Source of the DNA: an uncultured Phycisphaerales bacterium
Lineage (GTDB): Bacteria > Planctomycetota > Phycisphaerae > Phycisphaerales > SM1A02
Direction: 5' to 3'
Assembly: GCA_946886375.1 (NCBI GenBank)
Contig: CAMPIL010000119.1
Span: 1 to 9,690, forward strand
DNA length: 9,690 bases
Part shown: positions 1-5,272 of the stretch, piece by piece
Layout: every line of letters starts with the position of its first letter
Position numbering within the stretch: position 1 is the first letter of the stretch
Notes under the pieces: generated by a model
Seen by the model: only the letters and a program-made list of their open reading frames with translations
The model's database searches: none
What the model was told of the DNA's origin: nothing
Made by a program: the position numbers and the translations under genes

Positions 1-117
1 GTCGCGCAGCACCGGCACCAGTTCCTCGCGCCATCGCTTGAGTTTCTCGCGCCGCGCGGCGATGAGGACGGACTCATCCTGCGGCGGGGATTGGTTGTTT
101 TCCTGCGTCTGACTCAT
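1..117 (-). CDS. 5' end of a leftward gene, possibly lysyl-tRNA synthetase (partial)
   Basis: The first 39 codons of a minus-strand gene start at an ATG at 117 and run off the window edge without a stop. The start is a polar, disordered Gln/Asn/Pro/Glu segment (residues 1-16). It is followed by a basic amphipathic helix, LIAARREKLKRWREEL (residues 18-33). A Leu-Ile-x-x-Arg-Arg-Glu-Lys-Leu-x-x-x-Arg-Glu pattern near the N-terminus is typical of class II lysyl-tRNA synthetase, just before its anticodon-binding OB fold. That family would charge tRNA-Lys in the cytoplasm. Only the helix is visible and the OB fold lies outside the window, so the name is tentative; any protein with a basic N-terminal helix could look like this. 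No Shine-Dalgarno is seen upstream. The gene diverges from the dehydrogenase at 179, leaving a 61-base shared upstream region. Confidence 0.45.
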   Translation of the reverse strand, partial: MSQTQENNQSPPQDESVLIAARREKLKRWREELVPVLRD

Positions 118-166
118 GCGGGTAGGATGGTAGCCTCAACAGCATCGCATGGTACTGCCAGGCCGC

Positions 167-173
167 GGAGGAG
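167..173 (+). promoter_or_regulatory. Strong Shine-Dalgarno for the dehydrogenase gene
   Basis: GGAGGAG ends five bases before the ATG at 179. It fixes that ATG as the start in preference to an in-frame ATG at 149, which has no such site and would add ten residues ahead of the conserved SDR fold. Confidence 0.75.
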
Positions 174-178
174 TCGAA

Positions 179-955
179 ATGTCCGTCGAATCCAACATCA
201 AGGGCCACGTCGCCATCGTCACCGGCGCCAGCAGCGGCATCGGCATGGCGACGTCAATCGCCTTGGCGGGACGAGGCGTGAAGGTGGTGCTGGCGGCGCG
301 CCGCACCGAGCGGCTGCGCGATGTCGCAGCACAAATCAAGCGTGCTGGCGGAACCGCTGTCGCGATTCGATGCGATGTCTCCAACCGCAAGCAGGTCCAG
401 GCGATGGTGGACAAGACCATCGAACGCTTTGGCGCAATCGACATCCTCATCAACAACGCAGGTGTCATGGCGAACGCGCCCATGAGCAAATGCCGCATGG
501 ATGACTGGGACGACATGATCGACATCAATCTGCGAGGCCTGCTGTATTGCACCGGATTCGTGCTGCCGATCATGCTCCGGCAGAAGACCGGCCACATCGT
601 GAACGTCAGTTCTGTTGCGGGACGCAAAGTGTTGAACAACGGCACGGTGTACGCCGGCACCAAGCACGCAGTCCATGCGATTTCCGAGGGACTGCGCAGC
701 GAACTGGCGGAGTCTTCACCGCAGGACGGCAACCGGATTCGCGTCACGATCATTGCCCCGGGCGTGGTCATCACCGAGTTGCCCGACTCGATTCGCCACA
801 AGCAGACGCGTGAAGTCTCCAAGAAGAACTACCACAGCCTGCCGGGTCCGCTGAGCGCAGACGACGTTGCGGATTGCATGCTCTTTGCGCTGGAATCGCC
901 CGAGCACGTGGGCGTCAACGAGATTCTGGTGAGGCCGACCTCGCAAGTGCGGTAA
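179..955 (+). CDS. Classical short-chain dehydrogenase/reductase (SDR), NADP-type, YdfG-like
   Basis: A 258-residue single-domain oxidoreductase, the usual length for classical SDRs. The Rossmann nucleotide-binding motif TGASSGIG is at residues 15-22. Two arginines at 41-42, after the second beta strand, favour NADP(H). NNAG is at 92-95. The catalytic tetrad can be read as N117, S145, Y158 and K162 (YAGTK). The PG motif (194-195) and the tail with VNEILVRPTSQ (residues 246-256) resemble the YdfG / 3-hydroxy-acid dehydrogenase branch, whose members reduce or oxidise small hydroxy acids and related carbonyl compounds in the cytosol. The substrate cannot be set from sequence. The start is chosen for the Shine-Dalgarno at 167-173. 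The gene appears monocistronic: it diverges from the gene at 117-1 and is 138 bases from the phosphofructokinase. The family call is secure and the substrate is not. Confidence 0.93.
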   Translation: MSVESNIKGHVAIVTGASSGIGMATSIALAGRGVKVVLAARRTERLRDVAAQIKRAGGTAVAIRCDVSNRKQVQAMVDKTIERFGAIDILINNAGVMANAPMSKCRMDDWDDMIDINLRGLLYCTGFVLPIMLRQKTGHIVNVSSVAGRKVLNNGTVYAGTKHAVHAISEGLRSELAESSPQDGNRIRVTIIAPGVVITELPDSIRHKQTREVSKKNYHSLPGPLSADDVADCMLFALESPEHVGVNEILVRPTSQVR

Positions 956-961
956 ACGGCA

Positions 962-985
962 GGGATTGGGATTTGGGATGAGGGG
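962..985 (+). other. Putative G-quadruplex motif (GGG-N3-GGG-N4-GGG-N4-GGGG)
   Basis: Four G-runs (962-964, 968-970, 975-977, 982-985) are separated by loops ATT, ATTT and ATGA, which fits the canonical G3+N1-7 four-run rule. The motif starts seven bases after the dehydrogenase stop and lies on the sense strand. It would therefore be present both in that gene's 3' transcript and in any read-through leader of the phosphofructokinase. Folding and function are inference; the motif itself is directly visible. Confidence 0.6.
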
Positions 986-1093
986 TGCACGGCCGAGAAT
1001 TGGCCCAGACCGTGTCGGTGTTCCAAATTCGATCTGGTTGTTACAACATCCATCCGGTCTTCCAACGAACTTCGATTCTCGAACGACTCACCA

Positions 1094-2200
1094 ATGCCGA
1101 ACTCCTCCATCCATCGCATCGGCGTTCTCTCCGGCGGCGGCGATTGTCCCGGCATCAACGCCGTGATCCGCGCCGTCGCCAAAACCGCCATTGTGCAGCA
1201 CAACCTTCAGGTCATCGGCATCGAGGACGGCTATCTGGGCTTGTACGAAAACCGCATGGCCGAACTCACCATCGCTGATGTCTCCGGCATTCTCACCCGG
1301 GGCGGAACCATCCTGGGAACCAACAACAAATTCAACCCCGAACGCCTCTATGTCGGCATCGATGAGGATGGCCGCCCGAAGTTCGAAAACAAAATCGATG
1401 TCTGCCTCCAGAACATCGAATTGAATAAACTCGATGCGCTGATCGTGATCGGCGGCGACGGCACAATGAGCTGCACCGTGCCCTTCGTCGATGCGGGCGT
1501 CCCGTGCATCGGCGTGCCCAAAACCATTGACAACGACATCGTCGGCACGGACATCACCTTCGGCTTCACCACCGCGTACACCACCGCCACGCTCTCGCTG
1601 GACCGGCTGCATTCCACCGCTGCCAGTCATCATCGCGTGATGGTGTGCGAAGTGATGGGCCGCAACGCCGGATGGCTGGCATTGCTGTCGGGAATTGCCT
1701 CGGGTTCGGATGTGATCCTGATTCCGGAGATTCCCTTTGATATACGAGGCGTTTGCGCATTCGTCGAGAGCCGACGGGAACGCAAGAAGGCGGGGTTTTC
1801 GATCGTGGTGGTGGCCGAGGGAGCCAAGCCCGCCGGCGGCACGCAGGTGGTCGCGAGACTGGACCCCGCCAGTCCCGATCCGGTGAAACTCGGCGGCATC
1901 GGCGAACGCGTGGCCAACGAAATCGGCGACATGACCGGCATGGAAACGCGAACCACCGTCCTGGGCCACGTGGTGCGCGGCGGCACGCCCGTGGCCATGG
2001 ACAGGGTCCTCGCCACCGAGTTCGGCCATTACGCGGTGCATCGCTTGATGAACGGCGGGGCAGGACGCATGATCGTGATGCACCACGGCGTCCTGGGCGA
2101 TGTCGATTTGCATCAGGTTGCCGAAAAGCAGCGCCTGGTCCCGCGCGATCACCCGCTGATCGCCGCCGCGCGAGGCGTGCGCACCAACTTCGGCGATTGA
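1094..2200 (+). CDS. pfkA: 6-phosphofructokinase, PfkA superfamily with hybrid ATP/PPi donor residues
   Basis: A 368-residue enzyme that phosphorylates fructose 6-phosphate to fructose 1,6-bisphosphate in glycolysis (cytosolic). The N-terminal phosphodonor loop SGGGDCPGINAVIRAV is at residues 13-28. GGDGT (120-124) contains D122 and G123, equivalent to E. coli Asp103/Gly104; Gly here marks ATP enzymes. PKTIDND (142-148) holds the catalytic base D146 (Asp127), but K143 sits where E. coli has Gly124, the residue typical of PPi enzymes. Substrate-binding positions are kept: R181, MGR 188-190, E242, R286, H292 and R295. It is longer than E. coli PfkA (about 320 residues), as is usual for the group that includes actinobacterial and PPi-using enzymes. 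The ATG start has no clear Shine-Dalgarno but leaves only a short leader before the first beta strand. ATP use is predicted; PPi use remains possible. Confidence 0.93.
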   Translation: MPNSSIHRIGVLSGGGDCPGINAVIRAVAKTAIVQHNLQVIGIEDGYLGLYENRMAELTIADVSGILTRGGTILGTNNKFNPERLYVGIDEDGRPKFENKIDVCLQNIELNKLDALIVIGGDGTMSCTVPFVDAGVPCIGVPKTIDNDIVGTDITFGFTTAYTTATLSLDRLHSTAASHHRVMVCEVMGRNAGWLALLSGIASGSDVILIPEIPFDIRGVCAFVESRRERKKAGFSIVVVAEGAKPAGGTQVVARLDPASPDPVKLGGIGERVANEIGDMTGMETRTTVLGHVVRGGTPVAMDRVLATEFGHYAVHRLMNGGAGRMIVMHHGVLGDVDLHQVAEKQRLVPRDHPLIAAARGVRTNFGD

Positions 2201-2207
2201 AGTTGGT
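2183..2207 (+). terminator. Perfect 9-bp hairpin straddling the pfkA stop codon
   Basis: ACCAACTTC (2183-2191) and GAAGTTGGT (2199-2207) are perfect inverted repeats around a 7-base loop; a G-U pair could extend the stem. The right arm begins in the TGA stop codon. There is no T-tract after it (the next bases are TCGTCAAAATT), so it is not a textbook intrinsic terminator. It may act as a weak terminator or an RNA 3'-end stabiliser between the phosphofructokinase and the secreted-protein gene. Confidence 0.35.
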
Positions 2208-2268
2208 TCGTCAAAATTGAATCGCCTTTCGCCGCGCCCTGGTGTATCTTCTGAGCGTTCTTTTGTTC

Positions 2269-2274
2269 AGGAGG
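2269..2274 (+). promoter_or_regulatory. Shine-Dalgarno AGGAGG for the exported protein
   Basis: A full AGGAGG is placed five bases before the ATG at 2280. It selects that start, immediately before the signal peptide, over an in-frame ATG at 2217, which would put 21 polar residues ahead of the signal peptide. Confidence 0.8.
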
Positions 2275-2279
2275 ACATC

Positions 2280-2891
2280 ATGAGAAAGATCACAATCGCA
2301 TCCGCGTGCTTGTGCGCTCTGAGCGCAGCCCACATCGTTTCAGCCGACACCATCGTGCAGTCGGGCATTCTGTCCGGCGGGCTTGGCACGGAGAACCATC
2401 AGGTCATCCTCAACCAGTTCGACACCCAGGGCGGCCTGCTGCAACTGAACTTCGTGCAGATCGATTTTCTCACCAGCGTCATCGGCGGATACGAAACCGA
2501 CGGCAGCGGCACGCCCGTGCACATTCACGTTGAGTTGAGTACCGCGTGGTCGCTCAACGGCAACCCGCTGAGCAATCTTCAGGCGATGGTGGACACCATC
2601 GTGCCGAACACTTCGCCCGGCGCGGCCACCGTCTTCAACACCGACACCGACCAGGTTGTCTTCGATCAAGCCGCGACGTTGTCGCCTTGGATCGGCGCCG
2701 GCCAGATCACGCTGGATGCTGTGACGTTCTTTGATGTGTACGAAGACCCGGCGAAGATCATCAACTTCGGTGCCGGCGGCTCAGCGCGATACACCGTGAC
2801 GTACGACTATTCAGCGGTTCCTGCGCCTGGCGGGTTAGCGGCGATTGTCGGCTCGCTGATGATCAATCGCGCCCGCCGCCGCGCGAATTGA
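2280..2891 (+). CDS. Exported protein with PEP-CTERM-like sorting tail, choice-of-anchor type
   Basis: 203 residues. Residues 1-22 form a signal peptide: MRK, a hydrophobic core from about 4 to 19, and a cleavage-type VSA before Asp23. The mature part is acidic, almost Cys- and Lys-poor and rich in beta-forming, Thr, Asn and Gly residues, as in extracellular beta-sandwich proteins. It ends with a tripartite tail: VPAPGG (180-185), a short hydrophobic stretch LAAIVGSLMI (186-195) and NRARRRAN (196-203). That layout matches PEP-CTERM and related exosortase-type sorting signals, and planctomycetes often have Pro-Ala-Pro in place of Pro-Glu-Pro. The body resembles 'choice-of-anchor' domains placed before such tails, but that subfamily call is weak. 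Expected fate: Sec export, then processing and surface or matrix attachment. No exosortase gene is in the window. Its biological role is unknown. Confidence 0.8.
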   Translation: MRKITIASACLCALSAAHIVSADTIVQSGILSGGLGTENHQVILNQFDTQGGLLQLNFVQIDFLTSVIGGYETDGSGTPVHIHVELSTAWSLNGNPLSNLQAMVDTIVPNTSPGAATVFNTDTDQVVFDQAATLSPWIGAGQITLDAVTFFDVYEDPAKIINFGAGGSARYTVTYDYSAVPAPGGLAAIVGSLMINRARRRAN

Positions 2892-2899
2892 GGGCAGTT

Positions 2900-3943
2900 T
2901 TAGACGCAGTCTTTCAACAGACCATCAACTGCGGCGACCACATCCTGCACGGAAATCTTTTCGATCGCACACGACTTGGGATGTCGGTCTGCGACTAGTT
3001 CTTCGGGAAGAAACGGCTCGGCCAGCAGGATGCGCTCGCGCACGCCGCACAGCGTCGTCCAGCGATGATCGGTCGGGCCGAACAGCGTGACCACGGGCGT
3101 ACCCAGCGCGGCGGCGATGTGGCGAGGGCCGGTGTCGTTGGTGATGAGCACGGCAGCACGCTGAATCACCGCCTTCAGACTCGACAGCATCACGCCTCGC
3201 TCCGCGAGATTGATGATCGCGGTCTTCGCGCCGCGCTGCACTGCTTGAAGAATGTCCCGTTCCGCAGGCGATCCCGTCATGACGATGGAGAGGCCGCGCG
3301 AAGACGCAAGCGCGTCCGCGAGTTGTGCGAAGAACTCGGCGGGCCAGCGTTTGTCGGTGCGGTTCGCGCCGGGATTCAGCAACGCAAATGGACGCTTCAC
3401 ATTGTGCAGCAAATGGTCCGCGGCGTGCTGTTCATCATCGGTCACAGCCAGCTCAATCCGCCGATCGATCTCATTCAGACCCAGCGCAAACTCGGTCAAC
3501 GTGGCGTAATAGTCCACCGCAGGCGTGGGAACTCGCGCATCGGGCGCATGCACTGCATGCGTGAGCAGCCATCGCCGGCGGTCGCGGTTGTACCCAACGC
3601 GAATCGGCGCACCGGAAAGCCTGGCCCCAAGCGCGGACCGAAAACTGTTCGGCAACAACACGCAGCCATGAACACCCGGCCCTGCCGAGCGACGGGCGTG
3701 CCGGATCGCTTTCGCCAGTCGCCACGGCCCCAGCGGGCCTTTCATATCGCAGACGATCGATTCATCCAGCCACGGCGTGCCACGCAGCACATCGTCCAAT
3801 CCGCGCCGCATGATGCCGACGATTTGCGCGTTGGGAAGCGTGCCTCGCACGGCACGCAGCACAGGCGTGGCCATGACCGTGTCGCCCACCCATGACGGCA
3901 GCACGATCGCGAGAAGCCGGATGTCACGCGGGATCGGGGGCAT
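2900..3943 (-). CDS. GT9 family heptosyltransferase, WaaF-like (LPS inner core)
   Basis: A 347-residue glycosyltransferase of family 9 (GT-B fold), which transfers L-glycero-D-manno-heptose from ADP-heptose to the lipid A-Kdo core at the cytoplasmic face of the inner membrane. The N-terminal domain opens with LAIVLPSWVGDTVMATPVLR (residues 11-30); D21 is at the catalytic-base position of the family. The C-terminal domain has LNPGAN..KRWP (189-200, K198), TGSPAERD (223-230) and TNDTGPRHIAAALGTPVV (268-285) followed by LFGPTDHRWT, the ADP-heptose site. The Cys-rich motif many WaaF proteins carry near the C-terminus is largely missing: only C325 remains. It is the last gene of the minus-strand block, 33 bases after the small unknown gene, and meets the exported-protein gene tail to tail with 8 bases between stops. 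The GT9 call is firm; WaaF versus WaaC or another heptosyltransferase is less certain. Confidence 0.87.
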   Translation of the reverse strand: MPPIPRDIRLLAIVLPSWVGDTVMATPVLRAVRGTLPNAQIVGIMRRGLDDVLRGTPWLDESIVCDMKGPLGPWRLAKAIRHARRSAGPGVHGCVLLPNSFRSALGARLSGAPIRVGYNRDRRRWLLTHAVHAPDARVPTPAVDYYATLTEFALGLNEIDRRIELAVTDDEQHAADHLLHNVKRPFALLNPGANRTDKRWPAEFFAQLADALASSRGLSIVMTGSPAERDILQAVQRGAKTAIINLAERGVMLSSLKAVIQRAAVLITNDTGPRHIAAALGTPVVTLFGPTDHRWTTLCGVRERILLAEPFLPEELVADRHPKSCAIEKISVQDVVAAVDGLLKDCV

Positions 3944-3950
3944 TCAATTG

Positions 3951-3966
3951 CGCCACTGAAGCGGCG
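3951..3966 (-). other. Small hairpin in the leader of the waaF-like gene
   Basis: In the minus-strand transcript, CGCCGC and GTGGCG pair (six base pairs, one G-U) around a TTCA loop. It fills much of the 33-base gap before the heptosyltransferase ATG at 3943. It could affect translation or mRNA cleavage; a stem this short may also be chance. Confidence 0.25.
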
Positions 3967-3976
3967 GGCCGTCATG

Positions 3977-4285
3977 CTAACGGTTTTTCCACTCTTCTCC
4001 TTCATCGACAGGTTCGCCCCACAGCGTCTTCTCGCCGAACTTCTGCGTGTACCAGCGCGTGGTCAGCCGGCGAAGCTCCGCTGCGAATCCCAAGGCCTCG
4101 ATGCGGCCGGCGTGCAGGGTCGCGGTGATGCGGTCGGCGTCAACGGCAAGATCGTGCACGCGAACTCCCTGGCGCTCGGCAATGGCCCGTGCGGTCGCCA
4201 CCACCATGTCACGCACGCGCTGATCCGCCAGCGGCTGGCCCTGCAGGGCACGCAGCGTCACCGCGCTGAGGTCCGCCGCGCTCAT
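3977..4285 (-). CDS. Small protein of unknown function, translationally coupled to the GmhB-like gene
   Basis: I do not recognise a named domain in this 102-residue soluble protein. Residues 1-45 look helical (SAADLSAVTLRALQGQ, then VRDMVVATARAIAERQGV). A beta-type segment follows with alternating hydrophobics (VHDLAVDADRITATL, about 48-62). The C-terminal part carries a basic helix, LGFAAELRRLTTRWYTQK (66-83), and ends acidic (GEPVDEGEEWKNR). It has no signal peptide, membrane helix or cysteine. The ATG at 4285 is preferred because it overlaps the upstream stop codon as ATGA (4282-4285), a classic coupling arrangement. The same frame is open upstream to 4423, but that part antisense-matches nothing sensible and lies wholly inside the phosphatase gene. 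Position between the phosphatase and the heptosyltransferase suggests an accessory role in core assembly; this is inference. Confidence 0.72.
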   Translation of the reverse strand: MSAADLSAVTLRALQGQPLADQRVRDMVVATARAIAERQGVRVHDLAVDADRITATLHAGRIEALGFAAELRRLTTRWYTQKFGEKTLWGEPVDEGEEWKNR

Positions 4286-5211
4286 CCCTTCAAATCCAGC
4301 ACCAGCAGCGTGATGGTGAGCAGTTGCACCAGGCCCGCCCCGATCATCCATTTCATGAAGATGTCGGTGTTGGAGAGTTGGAACATGCCCAAGAGCGCCA
4401 GCAGCAGCGCCAGCAACTGGCACATGCCTGCCAGGAGTTTCACGATCGTGAAGTCCGCGCGGCGCATGCGGTCGGATCGTATCTCGTCGGCCAGTTCGCT
4501 CATCGTGCGGCGAAGGCCCGCAATGTCTCCCCCGCTTGATGGGCCTTCCGTCGCCGATGCCGTCTTGGCTTCCGGTGCGATCTCCCGCAACACCAGCGGC
4601 TTTGGCGCATTGGTTTGATGGTTGGCGGCATGGGCGCGGGCACGCTCGCGGGGCGTTCCCGCGTGGTCAAGGATGATCTTGACTGCGTGCTGAAAATCTG
4701 GCGCGGAGGCGAACGGTTCGACCCGGCGGATCAACTCCGCATCCCGCGATACCAGCACCGTCTTGCAGCCTGCCGCCTTGCCCGCCTGAATGTCTCGCTC
4801 CTGGTCGCCGATCATCCACGAGCGCGGCAATTCGATGTCCATGTCGCGTGCCGCCTGGAGAATCATTCCCGGATGGGGCTTTCGCCAGAGGTGATCGCGG
4901 CGGTATTCCGCAACCGTACCCTCAGGGTGATAGGGGCAGTAGTAGAAGCGATCGATGATGCCGGTGCGGTGCGCCCGTTCATCCACCAGCGACGCGATGC
5001 GCTGATGCACCGCATCAACGTCTTCTTCGGTGAAGTTGCCGCGTGCCACGCCGGCCTGATTGGTGACCACCACCAGGTCAAATCCCGCATCGCGAAGCGT
5101 GCGCAGTCCCGCCGCCACGCCGTCGATCAGGCTGACGCGTTCGGGCTGGCCCAGGTCGCCATCGTTGGCGATCAATGTGTTGTCTCGATCGAGAAAAACG
5201 GCGGGTTTCAC
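4282..5211 (-). CDS. GmhB-like HAD phosphatase with C-terminal two-helix membrane anchor
   Basis: GmhB removes the 7-phosphate of D-glycero-D-manno-heptose 1,7-bisphosphate on the way to ADP-heptose. With a GTG start at 5211 the protein has 309 residues, against about 190 for E. coli GmhB. HAD motifs are complete: FLDRDNT (6-12, nucleophile D8 and acid D10), VVTNQAG (48-54), K111 in RKPHPG, and GDQERD (135-140). The zinc loop is degenerate: C92 and H95 remain, but the Cys-x-Cys before RKPHP is replaced by His-Leu-Trp (107-109). A low-complexity linker (about 185-250) leads to two hydrophobic helices (about 254-277 and 285-306), so the enzyme should be held at the inner membrane. A TTG at 5268 could add 19 residues and would lie four bases after the kinase stop; GTG gives the family-like start. 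Histidinol-phosphatase-type activity is an alternative, but the neighbours favour heptose. Confidence 0.82.
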   Translation of the reverse strand: MKPAVFLDRDNTLIANDGDLGQPERVSLIDGVAAGLRTLRDAGFDLVVVTNQAGVARGNFTEEDVDAVHQRIASLVDERAHRTGIIDRFYYCPYHPEGTVAEYRRDHLWRKPHPGMILQAARDMDIELPRSWMIGDQERDIQAGKAAGCKTVLVSRDAELIRRVEPFASAPDFQHAVKIILDHAGTPRERARAHAANHQTNAPKPLVLREIAPEAKTASATEGPSSGGDIAGLRRTMSELADEIRSDRMRRADFTIVKLLAGMCQLLALLLALLGMFQLSNTDIFMKWMIGAGLVQLLTITLLVLDLKG

Positions 5212-5272
5212 GCCTGCAGGATAGCGTCGTGCACGCCGATCAGCGAACGGCGCTGATTCTGTCGCCAAGGGC

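Noticed and set aside
956..1093. A promoter for the phosphofructokinase in the 138-base gap
   Set aside because: I could not find a -35/-10 pair with acceptable spacing; only the G-run motif stands out.
1088..2152. A 354-codon open frame antisense to the phosphofructokinase
   Set aside because: It mirrors nearly the whole pfkA gene, is rich in His, Asp and Ala with no recognisable fold, and is the expected shadow of a GC-rich gene.
2217..2250. TTGAAT ... TATCTT as a promoter for the exported protein
   Set aside because: The spacer is 22 bases, too long for a sigma-70 type promoter.
3065..3895. Long plus-strand frame opposite the heptosyltransferase
   Set aside because: Arg/His/Gln-rich translation without domain signs, fully inside a well-supported GT9 gene.
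4286..4423. N-terminal extension of the 102-residue protein to 4423
   Set aside because: The extension lies wholly within the phosphatase gene and translates to His/Gly/Ala filler; the ATGA overlap gives a far better start.
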